64,000 nt of DNA. Origin: Exiguobacterium profundum (GTDB lineage: Bacteria; Bacillota; Bacilli; Exiguobacteriales; Exiguobacteriaceae). Below are positions 7,514-16,496 of this stretch, in pieces (the first letter of the stretch is position 1; each line of letters begins with the position of its first letter). The position numbers and the translations under genes are program-made. The stretch is taken from positions 2,683,340 through 2,747,339 of the forward strand of contig NZ_MRSV01000001.1 in assembly GCF_001909285.1 (NCBI RefSeq), written 5' to 3'. The notes under the pieces were generated by a model. The model saw nothing but the letters and a program-made list of their open reading frames with translations. It did not search any database and was not told the origin of the DNA.

Positions 7514-9760
7514 TTACAACGAACCGTGGAACGTACGGTTGATGACGTCGATCTGTTGCTCACGTGTCAACTTGATGAAGTTGACCGCATATCCTGATAC
7601 GCGGATTGTAAGTTGTGGATATTCTTCTGGATGTTCCATTGCGTCGAGAAGCGTCTCGCGGTTGAAGACGTTAACGTTCAAGTGATGTCCTTTGTGCTCT
7701 CCGCTCATGTACCCATCGAGAAGCGCCGCCAAGTTGAGTTCGCGTGCGATTTCTTCTTTTCCGAGTGCTTTCGGTACGATTGAGAACGTGTAAGAGATTC
7801 CGTCTTGCGCGTGTTCAAATGGAAGTTTCGCAACAGATGAGAGCGATGCAGCCGCACCTTTTGTATCCCGTCCATGCATTGGGTTGGCACCTGGAGCGAA
7901 TGGTTCACCCGCACGACGACCGTCTGGCGTATTTCCTGTTTTCTTACCGTAGACGACGTTCGATGTGATCGTGAGGACCGATTGCGTATGAAGTGCGTCA
8001 CGATATGTTTTATGTTTCCGTACTTTCTCCATGAATGATTCGACGAGTTCGACGGCGATTGCATCGACACGGTCATCATTGTTTCCGAATTTCGGGAAGT
8101 CCCCTTCTGTTTCGAAGTCGACGATGATTCCTTCTTCATTACGGATCGGTTTGACGTTAGCGTATTTGATTGCTGAAAGACTATCCGCCGTTACCGAGAG
8201 ACCCGCGATCCCACAAGCCATCGTCCGTAAGATTTCAGGATCGTGAAGCGCCATTTCGATTCGTTCATACGCATATTTATCGTGCATGAAGTGAATGACG
8301 TTGAGCGTATTCACGTATAGCTCTGCCAACCAGTCGAGCGTCCGGTCAAAGTCGGCATATACTTTTTTGTACGTAAGCACGTCTTCTGTGTTCATTTCCC
8401 AAACTGGAGCGATTTGAGCACCGCTCTTCTCGTCACGACCGCCGTTCATGCTATAAAGGAGAGCCTTCGCCATGTTGGCACGCGCACCGAAGAACTGCAT
8501 TTGTTTCCCGATCTTCATCGGTGACACACAACATGCGATGCCGTAGTCATCACCGAATTGTGGCATCATCAAGTCATCGTTCTCATATTGAATAGCCGAA
8601 GTTTCAATCGACATTTTCGCACAGTATTGTTTGAATCCTTCTGGAAGTTTCGTCGACCAAAGGACCGTCAAGTTTGGTTCTGGAGCTGGTCCGAGGTTCG
8701 TGAGTGAATGCAAGAACCGGAATGAACTCTTCGTGACGTTCGAGCGACCGTCTTGACTCATCCCACCGATTGATTCTGTCACCCAAGTCGGGTCACCTGA
8801 GAATAATTCATTGTAGTCCGGTGTCCGTAAGAATTTGACGATTCGAAGTTTCATGATGAAGTGGTCAACGATTTCTTGGACGTCTGATTCTGTTAAGCGA
8901 CCCGTTTCAAGGTCACGTTCAGCGTACACGTCAAGGAAGGTCGAGACGCGACCGAGTGACATCGCGGCACCGTTTTGTTCTTTGATGGCAGCAAGATACG
9001 CCAAGTATACCCATTGATATGCTTCTTGCGTATTTTCCGCAGGACGACCGAGGTCAAATCCATAAGCGGCTCCGAGTTGTTTAAGTTCTTGGAGGGCACG
9101 AAGTTGTTCAGATAGTTCTTCGCGGTCACGGATGTCCGATTCAGATAAGAACCCGCCACGTTTTGCCAAGTCTTTTTTGTGTTCTGCCATCAAGAAGTCG
9201 ATTCCATAAAGGGCGACACGACGGTAGTCACCGATGATGCGTCCGCGACCGTATGCATCGGGAAGCCCTGTAATGATTCCTGATTTACGAGCGGCCCGCA
9301 TTTCTGGTGTATAGGCATCGAAGACACCTTGGTTATGTGTTTTACGAATCTCTGAGTAAATTTTTGTGATTTCTTCGTCTGGCTCGAAACCATATGATTC
9401 GAGTGCCGCATCGACCATACGGATGCCGCCATTCGGGTGAATTGAACGTTTGAACGGCTCATCCGTCTGAACGCCAACGACTTTCTCTAACTCTTTGTTT
9501 AAGTAACCTGGTCCATGCGATACGATGGTCGATGGTGTCTGTTGATCGACGTCCCAGACGCCTCCACGTTCACGCTCTTCTTTTGTTAGTTCCATCACAC
9601 GATTCCAAAGAACGTTTGTCGCTTCGGTCGGACCTGCTAAAAACGTATCGTCTCCTGTGTACTCATGACGGTTCAAACGGATAAATTCACTGACATTCAC
9701 TTCATTCGTCCACTGACCAGGGACAAAACCTGACCATGCGGATTTGATTTCGGTTGCCAT
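7514..9760 (-). CDS. pflB: Formate C-acetyltransferase (pyruvate formate-lyase)
   Basis: A 748-residue glycyl-radical enzyme that converts pyruvate and CoA to acetyl-CoA and formate in anaerobic growth. The adjacent catalytic cysteines lie in GIACCVSPM (about 410-411), and the C-terminal radical loop RVSGYAVNF places the radical glycine near 723. Followed by pflA. The 360-bp region upstream carries cre-, Fnr- and Rex-like sites, consistent with redox and carbon control. Formate from this enzyme can feed Fhs, encoded at 38966. Confidence 0.97.
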   Translation of the reverse strand: MATEIKSAWSGFVPGQWTNEVNVSEFIRLNRHEYTGDDTFLAGPTEATNVLWNRVMELTKEERERGGVWDVDQQTPSTIVSHGPGYLNKELEKVVGVQTDEPFKRSIHPNGGIRMVDAALESYGFEPDEEITKIYSEIRKTHNQGVFDAYTPEMRAARKSGIITGLPDAYGRGRIIGDYRRVALYGIDFLMAEHKKDLAKRGGFLSESDIRDREELSEQLRALQELKQLGAAYGFDLGRPAENTQEAYQWVYLAYLAAIKEQNGAAMSLGRVSTFLDVYAERDLETGRLTESDVQEIVDHFIMKLRIVKFLRTPDYNELFSGDPTWVTESIGGMSQDGRSNVTKSSFRFLHSLTNLGPAPEPNLTVLWSTKLPEGFKQYCAKMSIETSAIQYENDDLMMPQFGDDYGIACCVSPMKIGKQMQFFGARANMAKALLYSMNGGRDEKSGAQIAPVWEMNTEDVLTYKKVYADFDRTLDWLAELYVNTLNVIHFMHDKYAYERIEMALHDPEILRTMACGIAGLSVTADSLSAIKYANVKPIRNEEGIIVDFETEGDFPKFGNNDDRVDAIAVELVESFMEKVRKHKTYRDALHTQSVLTITSNVVYGKKTGNTPDGRRAGEPFAPGANPMHGRDTKGAAASLSSVAKLPFEHAQDGISYTFSIVPKALGKEEIARELNLAALLDGYMSGEHKGHHLNVNVFNRETLLDAMEHPEEYPQLTIRVSGYAVNFIKLTREQQIDVINRTFHGSL

Positions 9761-9847
9761 GTTGATTCACTCCTCATTCTCGAAAGTAACTGCGTGTTAT
9801 CTATACTGTGAGTGTACGTGAAAACGTGAACAATATGTTTTACATTC

Positions 9848-9865
9848 TTGTGAAACTTGTAACAA
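9848..9865. promoter_or_regulatory. Fnr- or Rex-like operator upstream of pflB
   Basis: TTGTGAAACTTGTAACAA is an 18-bp near-palindrome. It matches TGTGA-N6-TCACA (Fnr/Crp) with one mismatch and equally the Rex-type TTGTGA-N6-TCACAA with one mismatch. An Fnr gene is present at 19749; no Rex gene is in the window. It lies about 63 bp upstream of the start predicted from the TATAGA -10 (9800-9805). Confidence 0.55.
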
Positions 9866-9894
9866 TCTTATGAACGTGATGAAATAGCCGTTTT

Positions 9895-9908
9895 TGAAAG
9901 CGTTTTAA
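9895..9908. promoter_or_regulatory. cre-like site upstream of pflB
   Basis: TGAAAGCGTTTTAA matches the CcpA cre consensus TGNAANCGNTNNCA at all but one fixed position. Confidence 0.5.
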
Positions 9909-10023
9909 AAACTGTTATATCTGCTAGTTTATATAGTTTGAAACAGATGATCCCTAATTAGATAAGGTTTATCTATCATCTGTACTAATTTGATTGTTCT
10001 GTGACGAACTATACAGTTTTTAA
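9905..10023. repeat. Nested inverted-repeat element (119 bp) between pflB and the next gene
   Basis: Outer arms TTAAAAACTGT (9905-9915) and ACAGTTTTTAA (10013-10023) are perfect 11-bp inverted repeats. Inside, TATAGTTTG (9932-9940) can pair with CGAACTATA (10005-10013), CAGATGAT (9944-9951) with ATCATCTG (9975-9982), and AGATAA (9960-9965) with TTATCT (9969-9974). It could be a structured RNA leader, a small miniature element or a protein-binding array. No reading frame of note is inside. Confidence 0.5.
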
Positions 10024-10062
10024 GGTGATTAATCTCACATCACTCGGTTAGAACTTGAATTT

Positions 10063-10082
10063 TTGTGTCGTATCAGACACAA
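10063..10082. promoter_or_regulatory. Perfect operator-like palindrome at the promoter of the 10122 gene
   Basis: TTGTGTC-N6-GACACAA has perfect 7-bp arms. It overlaps the expected -35 of a promoter whose -10 is TATAAG at 10099-10104, an arrangement typical of a repressor site. Arm spacing differs from Fnr and Rex boxes. Confidence 0.5.
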
Positions 10083-10121
10083 TGAAGGCAGAACATTGTA
10101 TAAGAGGAAGGGGTTCTACTC

Positions 10122-10544
10122 ATGACGTATGAACCATTAACAGCAAATCACGCCTTTCAGGTTGGCGATCGCATCTCATTAAAGGTCGATGAGGCCGGCG
10201 AAAAGCGTGACGGATTTATCACAGAATTTGAAGACGGAGGGTTTTGGATCCGCTTCGACGATGACATCGAGAACGAAGATTTTATTGATTATCGCGACCA
10301 GCTACTCGCCGCACTTTTGTCGCGTCCAATCCATGTCATTACGACACATCCGGAACTGAAACCGTTCGAGAACATGACGGCCGAGTTACAGTATCGCGTT
10401 TATCAAGGATTCACGATTGAGAAAGTTGAATTGACAGCAGAAGGTGCAGACGCCCACATCCAACTCATCGAAGACGGTCAGACGTATACACAGACGTTAC
10501 GTTCTTCCATGGAAGATGGTCAGGAGCATGTTCGCTATATTTGA
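10122..10544 (+). CDS. Hypothetical protein, 140 residues
   Basis: Not recognised. The protein is acidic and soluble, without signal peptide or membrane segment. The first half contains a short beta-rich stretch (VGDRISLKVDEAG, GFITEFEDGGFWIRFDDD) that resembles small barrel folds with charged loops, and the second half alternates strands and helices. GAGGAAGGGG precedes the ATG by 8-9 nt. It is followed after 53 nt by the helicase gene on the same strand and may be its operon partner. A palindrome at 10063-10082 overlaps its promoter. Confidence 0.7.
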   Translation: MTYEPLTANHAFQVGDRISLKVDEAGEKRDGFITEFEDGGFWIRFDDDIENEDFIDYRDQLLAALLSRPIHVITTHPELKPFENMTAELQYRVYQGFTIEKVELTAEGADAHIQLIEDGQTYTQTLRSSMEDGQEHVRYI

Positions 10545-10597
10545 CGAGGGAGCGCTGTCGCTTCCTTTGTTTTTGCCTAAAGATAAGGAGACCGAAT

Positions 10598-11764
10598 ATG
10601 AATTTTACAAAACCTTTTATTAACGAAACGTGGGAACGGATGGGCTTCAATGAGCAGATGCCGGTCCAAAAAGAAGCGTTTCCCCTACTATTAGATGGAA
10701 AAGACGTGACAATCGAGGCACCAACCGGAACGGGTAAGACACTCGCCTACCTCCTTCCAGCCATTGAAAAGATTGATCCGTCGAATGACCGCATCCAAGT
10801 CGTTGTCGTCGCCCCGACCCGTGAACTTGTCATGCAGATTCAACAAGTCGCACAACGTTTCACCGAAAAAGGCGACGTCCGCATCGGTTCGTTCATCGGC
10901 GGTGTCGAATTGAAACGTCAAATCGAAAAAAACAAGAAAAAACCTCACTTGATCGTTGGGACGCCGGGTCGTCTCGTCGAGTTAAAAGACAAGAAAAAAC
11001 TGAAGCTCCACGAAACACATACCGTCATTTTAGATGAGGCCGACCAAATCATCGACAGCGGTTTGACAGAGGCCGCAGAACGAATCATCAAGCATACCGC
11101 GCACGAGCGTCAGCTTGCACTCGTCTCGGCAACACTCACCGACTCACTCCAAGAGTGGGCGTCACCATTCATGAACGAACCGGCTCATATCAAAATCGAA
11201 CGTGCCGTAAGCGATCAAGTGACGTACGGCTATCTGTTGACGACGCGCCGGTATAAACCGGAACTTCTTCGTCGTCTTTCACACGTCGACGGTGTGAAGG
11301 CACTCGCCTTCATCAACAACCGCTCGTTCTTGCCACCGCTTCGCGGAGAACTTGAAAAGTTGAAAGTGAACTACCGGATGCTCGACAGCTTGAAAGGGAA
11401 GCGCGAACGCGTCGAGACGCTACGCGAATTCCGCAAAGGCGAATACCCGCTCCTCATCACGACCGGTCTCGCTGCACGCGGTCTCGATATTGAAGACGTG
11501 ACACACGTCGTCCATTTCGACTTACCGGAATCAATCGATGACTTCATTCACCGTTCCGGCCGTACCGCTCGCGGTAACGCGGGAGGCACTGTCCTTTCCC
11601 TCGTGACGACGGATGACCTGCCGCACTTGAAATCGTTCGCGCGTCAACTCGGTGTCGAGTTGAAAGAGCTCGAAATCTATCGCGGTGACGTGATTGAGAA
11701 ACGGATTGAGGAGAAGCCTCCTGTCGTCAAACGTCCTGCGAACAAGCGAGGACAGCGCCGATGA
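10598..11764 (+). CDS. DEAD-box RNA helicase (YfmL-like)
   Basis: A 388-residue single-core DEAD-box helicase: Q motif region (PVQKEAF), motif I APTGTGKT near 48, PTRELV, GTPGRL, the DEAD box in VILDEADQ near 145, SAT (LVSATL) and the C-terminal HRSGRTAR motif VI, ending in a short basic tail. It would unwind RNA, probably in ribosome assembly, as known for YfmL of B. subtilis. The start at 10598 follows AAGGAG by 7 nt; an upstream in-frame start at 10541 has no ribosome-binding site. Its stop overlaps the next gene (ATGA). Confidence 0.9.
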   Translation: MNFTKPFINETWERMGFNEQMPVQKEAFPLLLDGKDVTIEAPTGTGKTLAYLLPAIEKIDPSNDRIQVVVVAPTRELVMQIQQVAQRFTEKGDVRIGSFIGGVELKRQIEKNKKKPHLIVGTPGRLVELKDKKKLKLHETHTVILDEADQIIDSGLTEAAERIIKHTAHERQLALVSATLTDSLQEWASPFMNEPAHIKIERAVSDQVTYGYLLTTRRYKPELLRRLSHVDGVKALAFINNRSFLPPLRGELEKLKVNYRMLDSLKGKRERVETLREFRKGEYPLLITTGLAARGLDIEDVTHVVHFDLPESIDDFIHRSGRTARGNAGGTVLSLVTTDDLPHLKSFARQLGVELKELEIYRGDVIEKRIEEKPPVVKRPANKRGQRR

Positions 11765-12405
11765 AAAAAGACCGGAAAGTAATTCCCTTCCCTTTGCTCG
11801 TCGAAGAGTCCGAATTGCATGCCGAACTGAAAAAGTTGTATGAGCAAGCGGCTCTTGCGCGAAGCACACAGTGGACGAACTATATTCAAGAGATTGCATC
11901 GGAAGGGACATGGCACTTAAAAGATGCCGAACTCTTCCGTGACCTCTTCATCGATTGGGCCGTCTTCTTTGAGACGGATGAGGATGGGATGACACCCCAT
12001 GGTCGCTACTTGGCCGACCATAAGAGCGACATGTCCCCTGCCCTCTATCACGCACTCCGTGGACTAGCTGTCCCGCGTTGTAGCATCTTTGAAGTCACAG
12101 AAGACGGTCAGTTGAAAGACTGGGAGTCAAAAGAGACATACGCTGTTCAGTTACCAGAAGAACGTGAGACCGGCGACCTCATTCTCGGGAAGCTACTCGA
12201 TATCCGAGGCAGTTGGCGTTTCGGTTCGGCGTTTCTCGCCTTACCTGCGAAGATGTCTGGGAATGTCGCCGATCTGTATATCGACTTTACAGATGAAGTC
12301 GGTCCCGGTGCCTTTTTGGAGCAGTTCCCAGAGTTCTGCGCGGAACTGATTGACTTGTTGCTTGATTTAGAAGAAGGCGTCATCATACCGAAACCAACTA
12401 AGTAA
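11761..12405 (+). CDS. Hypothetical protein coupled to the helicase, 214 residues
   Basis: Not recognised. It overlaps the helicase gene by 4 nt, so it is translationally coupled. The protein is acidic and soluble with a helical N-terminal half (about 15-75) and a mixed C-terminal half containing aromatic pairs (FRDLFIDWAVFFE). No catalytic motif is evident. Coupling suggests a role with the helicase, but that is inference only. Confidence 0.75.
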   Translation: MKKDRKVIPFPLLVEESELHAELKKLYEQAALARSTQWTNYIQEIASEGTWHLKDAELFRDLFIDWAVFFETDEDGMTPHGRYLADHKSDMSPALYHALRGLAVPRCSIFEVTEDGQLKDWESKETYAVQLPEERETGDLILGKLLDIRGSWRFGSAFLALPAKMSGNVADLYIDFTDEVGPGAFLEQFPEFCAELIDLLLDLEEGVIIPKPTK

Positions 12406-12414
12406 AAAAAGCAG

Positions 12415-12510
12415 GATCAGCATGCAATCATCCCCTCACCATGTTGATCGGCACAAGTTCAGTATTCCAACGCTACTAAAAAGAGCAGGTATACCAAGAC
12501 CCGCTCAAGT
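12415..12510 (+). other. Short intergenic stretch with two imperfect hairpins
   Basis: GATCAGCATG (12415-12424 region) can pair with CATGTTGATC about 15 nt on, and GAGCnGGT with ACCnGCTC lies near 12483-12506. No coding potential was seen. They may be processing or weak termination signals ahead of the stronger terminator at 12516. Confidence 0.3.
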
Positions 12511-12515
12511 TTTAT

Positions 12516-12545
12516 AAAACTCCGAAATCCATCGGAGTTTTTTTA
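12516..12545. terminator. Bidirectional terminator
   Basis: AAAACTCCGA (12516-12525) pairs perfectly with TCGGAGTTTT (12532-12541) around 6 nt, followed by more T. It lies between convergent genes. Confidence 0.85.
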
Positions 12546-13115
12546 TTTTCCAAAGGCTGCTGAACATGATCCAATCACAGATGAAACACCGAAGAGGTCT
12601 AGCAAGGCTTCGCGCGCATCTGGTCCTGCATCTTTAGCGGCGAGTCGAACAGCTTGTTTGAGTGACGCTGTCTTACTTAATTTATCTTCTCGTGACATCT
12701 GATAGTATGGTTTGATTGCTTTAACAAACTTCGTAGCACCACCGACAGATTTCAAGGCAGATTTGATTTTCAGGATTTTCGCTGGAGTAAAATTGATGAC
12801 GATTGCAGTTCCAACGGCTCCTACACAACCTGCAATTGAACCTATACTAGCCTTTCGAACACCCGCTAAATCTTGTCTTTCATCCAAATCAAGTGTGAAA
12901 CTTACTTCATTCTCAAGGTATATTTTAATGGCTTCCTCGCCCTGCATAATCACTTCATCCGGCATATTCTCGATTGCAGTTAGGATCTCAATTAACTGTA
13001 AGTCCTGTTCATTCAAATCTTCAGCAGCGCTAGCTGAATCTCCTGGTATAAATGAGGTAGACAAAACAAGTATCATCACCATCATAACTGATATGACTTT
13101 CGATTTTATAGACAA
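12543..13115 (-). CDS. Secreted protein of unknown function, 190 residues, two cysteines
   Basis: A clear signal peptide (basic start, hydrophobic core to about 22, SASAA cleavage near 30) precedes an acidic segment (about 31-85), then a glycine/alanine-rich hydrophobic stretch with one cysteine (IAGCVGAVGTA, ~95-110), a basic helical region and a C-terminal segment with a second cysteine (GSCSAAFGK). The two cysteines could form one disulfide. Start is TTG at 13115, 7 nt after AAGGAGG. It lies 1 nt after the stop of a 55-residue membrane peptide gene. The acidic-pro-region/basic-hydrophobic layout is reminiscent of secreted membrane-active peptides, but no family was recognised. Confidence 0.75.
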   Translation of the reverse strand: MSIKSKVISVMMVMILVLSTSFIPGDSASAAEDLNEQDLQLIEILTAIENMPDEVIMQGEEAIKIYLENEVSFTLDLDERQDLAGVRKASIGSIAGCVGAVGTAIVINFTPAKILKIKSALKSVGGATKFVKAIKPYYQMSREDKLSKTASLKQAVRLAAKDAGPDAREALLDLFGVSSVIGSCSAAFGK

Positions 13116-13116
13116 G

Positions 13117-13284
13117 TTAATCCTCCTTCGTTTTTACTACAAACTTAAGCACTACAGCGATTAGAAAAATTACAATGGTTATAACCGCTTTACTATTCTC
13201 AGACAAACCATCCACAAAAAAGTGTATAACAGTAATGGCTGCGAGGAGCAGGATATAAATCCACTCTTTAGTCGAATTTTTCAT
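13117..13284 (-). CDS. Small membrane protein, 55 residues, upstream of the secreted protein
   Basis: ATG at 13284 (GGGAGG 8 nt before) opens a 55-codon frame ending TAA at 13117-13119. It encodes two hydrophobic segments (WIYILLLAAITVIHFFV and AVITIVIFLIAVVLKFVV) joined by a short acidic loop, with a basic end. The stop lies inside the ribosome-binding region of the secreted 190-residue protein, so the two are coupled. It may be an immunity- or chaperone-like partner of the secreted protein; function is unknown. Confidence 0.65.
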   Translation of the reverse strand: MKNSTKEWIYILLLAAITVIHFFVDGLSENSKAVITIVIFLIAVVLKFVVKTKED

Positions 13285-13363
13285 TTATATAACCTCCCAT
13301 TCACTCGCAAATTAACATACTGAAATTTGGAATGTAAGCCCGAAAAAGATGTTCTAAGGGGCA

Positions 13364-13375
13364 AGACATATGTCT
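13364..13375. promoter_or_regulatory. 12-bp perfect palindrome upstream of the membrane-peptide gene
   Basis: AGACATATGTCT, 80 bp upstream of the 55-residue gene. It may be an operator; no clear -35/-10 pair was found. Confidence 0.3.
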
Positions 13376-13396
13376 ATATTTAGAGTTGAAAAAAAC

Positions 13397-13420
13397 AAAA
13401 AAACGGACAACTATGTCCGC
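13397..13420 (-). terminator. Terminator for the GntR-ABC operon
   Basis: CGGACA/TGTCCG (13404-13409 and 13414-13419) with an A-tract on the left side giving U residues on the minus strand. It lies about 105 nt past the last gene of the minus-strand operon. Confidence 0.7.
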
Positions 13421-13523
13421 TTAGGCAGTAGATGAGTCATTTTCACCGTTATAACGTTATCGTAGCAATCATCATTCATAATGATGCTGACCTATGTTTT
13501 GGATGGACCCATCTTTTATATTT

Positions 13524-14624
13524 TTATCTGACATATACGTCAATCTGTTTGAGCATATCACGCGCTTCTTCATTTTCAGGCGTGATTGCCGCACTCGAGA
13601 TTTGTTTCCCATCCTCGTATACATCGATGACAACACCGTCTTTCGCTTGGCGCGTTTGGTAAAGGCGACCATTTTCATAGAATGCGTGATCAACTGAATC
13701 AAGAACTTCCCGGGTCGTTTTTTTTCCGGTGTTCAAGTCGATAACGACTTCCTCGCCGTCCTCATTTAAGGCGAACAGGTTGTGACCCGACACTGTATCA
13801 TCCCAAAAGCCTTGCCCTTCTGCCAGTTGAACAACTTTCCCCGTTTTTGTATCGTAAGCGAAGAGTCCTGGATCCGGATCCTCAACATTGATTTCCTCTT
13901 CCCCTTCTCGGATCACTTCGTACGAGCTGACACCGACAGAGATGTAACGAGTTTCTGTCACTTGAGAGGATACATCGGTAGCATAAAAACGATTCGTATT
14001 GATGACATGGGTGATAAATCCTATATCCATTCTCAATTCTTTGACGGTCACCTCATTCATCGCTTCATTAAACGTGGCGATCATTGTTTTTACGTTTTCG
14101 TCATATCCATCTCGATAGATTAAGTTTAACTGGCCATCATTCAGAAATGCGCCTGCCCACACCCCGTTCACGATGTCGTATATTTTTGAATCACTGGCAT
14201 CGAATGAAAATGTCGATAACTTTTCTCCATCTTCTTGTTTAAACACGATGAGCTCTTTCATCCCATCCTGACCGACCCCGATATATCCGTCTTCTGTTCG
14301 AATCGATTGGGCATACGTCCATCCATTCATGATTCGATGAATGGAACGCGCATCTCCATTCAAACGTTCCCGATATCGCAATCCCTCAGCTATATAGTTC
14401 AAATTTGACGTGATGTGACTCTCTTCAGTCGTCACTTCAAACCGCTGTTCAACATCATCCTCTCTGCTATAACCAATCTCTACCACTGCGTCTTCCCACA
14501 CTGATGGATTCGAACTGATGTCTAACGCCCATTCTGCTTTCGGTTCCGTCGCATCAACGGCAAACGTCCCAAGCCCAATCACGATGACCGCACCGAGCGC
14601 GGCCACATTCCACATTCGTTTCAT
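13524..14624 (-). CDS. Membrane-anchored extracytoplasmic protein of the GntR-ABC operon
   Basis: A 366-residue protein with one N-terminal hydrophobic segment (about 7-24), probably an uncleaved anchor or signal peptide, followed by a beta-rich extracellular part containing repeated short strands with Asp/Glu-rich turns and YDTKTGKVVQL-like pieces suggestive of a beta-propeller. Not a recognised enzyme. It is the last gene of the operon gntR-ATPase-permease-this gene, 9 nt after the permease, and may be the accessory sensor or export partner of the transporter. Confidence 0.7.
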   Translation of the reverse strand: MKRMWNVAALGAVIVIGLGTFAVDATEPKAEWALDISSNPSVWEDAVVEIGYSREDDVEQRFEVTTEESHITSNLNYIAEGLRYRERLNGDARSIHRIMNGWTYAQSIRTEDGYIGVGQDGMKELIVFKQEDGEKLSTFSFDASDSKIYDIVNGVWAGAFLNDGQLNLIYRDGYDENVKTMIATFNEAMNEVTVKELRMDIGFITHVINTNRFYATDVSSQVTETRYISVGVSSYEVIREGEEEINVEDPDPGLFAYDTKTGKVVQLAEGQGFWDDTVSGHNLFALNEDGEEVVIDLNTGKKTTREVLDSVDHAFYENGRLYQTRQAKDGVVIDVYEDGKQISSAAITPENEEARDMLKQIDVYVR

Positions 14625-14633
14625 TTTCTCACC

Positions 14634-15440
14634 TCACACATTCAGTTTCGTCTGTAAAAATCTTCGACCTAGCCAAATCGTCACACTTGCCCATACGACC
14701 AATACCATACCGACGTACACGATCGTCTCATCATAAATTAGTCGATTCGACAGGAACGCGTATCCTAAAATTGGAATGGTCAAGATGACAACTAGAATCG
14801 ACAAGCTAAGTACCGGTGACCACATCGTCCGTTGCCAGAAACTTCGTTCAATCAACACGAATGCGAAGATGAAGAGCACAGCAATCGTGATTATCAATTG
14901 ATGAATGACAAAGTTGATGAGCGAAGAAGGATACATAACCATTAACATCCCATGGTAGGAAATAGCTTGCTCGAATGAGCCTCCCATCGGTATCATCTTT
15001 CCATCAAACCAACTCGTGAACGCTATGTACTGTAATTTGAGGGCAATCCATTCGATGGCAAATAACCCTAACGTCATCATTAAAATGGTAGCGAGTTTAG
15101 CGAAGAACAAGGTCATCCGCTTTTGTGGCATCGTGAGCAGTCGCATCATGAACGTCCCTCGTCCTTGAAAATCGCGATACCAGATCCATACGCTGTACAG
15201 CAACATCGCTGCAACGGCAATTCCGAGTGATAAAAGATACGGAGTGCCATTTAAGTAATTTAAAAATGATAGTTGATAGTCCGCATTTCCTTCACGTCGC
15301 AACTGTTCATAAAAGTTTGTTTCGTCCCATAAAAAGTAACCGAGATATCCAAACTGTATAACGATAAGACCTGCGACTAATGTCAAGAACGGTTTCGTGA
15401 CACGTTCAACTTCCCAACTCAATAGTTTCAATAGATTCAT
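14634..15440 (-). CDS. ABC transporter permease
   Basis: A 268-residue integral membrane protein with about six hydrophobic segments (about 17-36, 55-75, 100-125, 160-190, 205-225, 240-258). It overlaps the ATPase gene by 4 nt. The pairing with a GntR regulator of the YtrA type and an ATPase resembles ytr-like operons of Bacillus, which respond to cell-wall antibiotics; the permease sequence itself gives no substrate. Confidence 0.8.
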   Translation of the reverse strand: MNLLKLLSWEVERVTKPFLTLVAGLIVIQFGYLGYFLWDETNFYEQLRREGNADYQLSFLNYLNGTPYLLSLGIAVAAMLLYSVWIWYRDFQGRGTFMMRLLTMPQKRMTLFFAKLATILMMTLGLFAIEWIALKLQYIAFTSWFDGKMIPMGGSFEQAISYHGMLMVMYPSSLINFVIHQLIITIAVLFIFAFVLIERSFWQRTMWSPVLSLSILVVILTIPILGYAFLSNRLIYDETIVYVGMVLVVWASVTIWLGRRFLQTKLNV

Positions 15441-16117
15441 GCCCCGTACTCCTCTCTCATCACATCGACGATCGACTTCCCGTGAATGAAACGGACATCC
15501 TCGACGTCAAACTCACGAACGATGCGTCCGTTATTCAACATGACTGCCTTGTCGATCAAGTATTCGATATCCTCTATTTCATGTGTCGTAATGAGGACGC
15601 CTCGGCTCTCCATGATTTCACTTGAGAACAGTTCAACAATCTGTTCTTTCGAAAAGACATCGATTCCTGAGAACGGCTCATCGAGCAATAGATAATCAGG
15701 GTCTTGGGCAATGCCGAGCGCAAGATTCGCTTTGGCGAGCGTCCCTTTCGATAACTCGCTCAACTTATCTTCCGGGAATAATTTAAAATCTTCGACGAGA
15801 CGAGCAAATAATGCCGAATCAAATGTCGGATAAAAATCTTTCATAAACGCCTCACATTGTTCAATCGTGAAATGAATTGGGAACATCGCATGGTCGGCGA
15901 CAAAGGCGACACGATTCAAATCAATTGGTTTTCCATCAATCAATACCGAACCTTTATCGAAAGGTGTCAATCCCATGATGCCTTTCAATAACGTCGATTT
16001 CCCCGTTCCGTTTAGTCCAATGAGGCACGTAATCTCCCCTTTATTCGCTGTGAACGAAACGTCTTCAATGACTTGTTTCCGGCGATAGCGCTTTTTAACT
16101 CCCAACACTTCGATCAT
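15437..16117 (-). CDS. ABC transporter ATP-binding protein (YtrB type)
   Basis: A 226-residue ATPase: Walker A GLNGTGKST near 33-41, signature LSKGTLAKANLALG near 128, Walker B YLLLDEPFSGID near 149 and the switch histidine in ITTHEIED. It overlaps the GntR gene by 23 nt and the permease by 4 nt. It powers the transporter encoded by this operon. Confidence 0.92.
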   Translation of the reverse strand: MIEVLGVKKRYRRKQVIEDVSFTANKGEITCLIGLNGTGKSTLLKGIMGLTPFDKGSVLIDGKPIDLNRVAFVADHAMFPIHFTIEQCEAFMKDFYPTFDSALFARLVEDFKLFPEDKLSELSKGTLAKANLALGIAQDPDYLLLDEPFSGIDVFSKEQIVELFSSEIMESRGVLITTHEIEDIEYLIDKAVMLNNGRIVREFDVEDVRFIHGKSIVDVMREEYGA

Positions 16118-16481
16118 CGTACGTCCCCTCCTTGTACTGACGTTTAATCTTATCGACCAGCTCGTCTACCGAGACGTCGAGTTCTTGAATCGCTTCCACA
16201 AATACCGCGACCGCGTCATCTACAATCTCAGAGCGGATTTGTGCCAATACCGTACCATCTGTCGTTACACGACTCGGTCGATTTCGTTCGGTCGTAATCA
16301 ATTGTTGGTCCTCCATTTCTTTGAACGCTTTTTGAACGGTGTTCGGATTAATTTTTAGATCGTTCGCTAGTTCTCGCCGGGATGGCATTTCATCCCCGGC
16401 TTTCAGTTTACCGAGTGCCATCTTCTTCTTGAAGTAGTCGACGACTTGTAGGTAAACTGGTGTCCTCGTATTGAATTGCAT
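16095..16481 (-). CDS. GntR-family regulator (YtrA subfamily)
   Basis: A 128-residue short GntR protein: N-terminal winged helix (PVYLQVVDYFKKKM..., MPSRRELANDLKINPNTV) and a brief C-terminal helical part, as in the YtrA group. The start at 16481 gives 6 nt from AAAGGTG; two upstream starts (16487, 16490) are also in frame. Two inverted repeats at its own promoter make autorepression likely. Confidence 0.85.
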   Translation of the reverse strand: MQFNTRTPVYLQVVDYFKKKMALGKLKAGDEMPSRRELANDLKINPNTVQKAFKEMEDQQLITTERNRPSRVTTDGTVLAQIRSEIVDDAVAVFVEAIQELDVSVDELVDKIKRQYKEGTYDDRSVGS

Positions 16482-16496
16482 GTTCATCACCTTTCT

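Noticed and set aside
9848-9865. Firm assignment of the pflB box to Rex alone
   Set aside because: The same bases fit the Fnr form equally well, and only fnr is in the window.
9905-10023. Complete transposon
   Set aside because: Inverted ends are present but no transposase, no clear target-site duplication and no second copy in the window.
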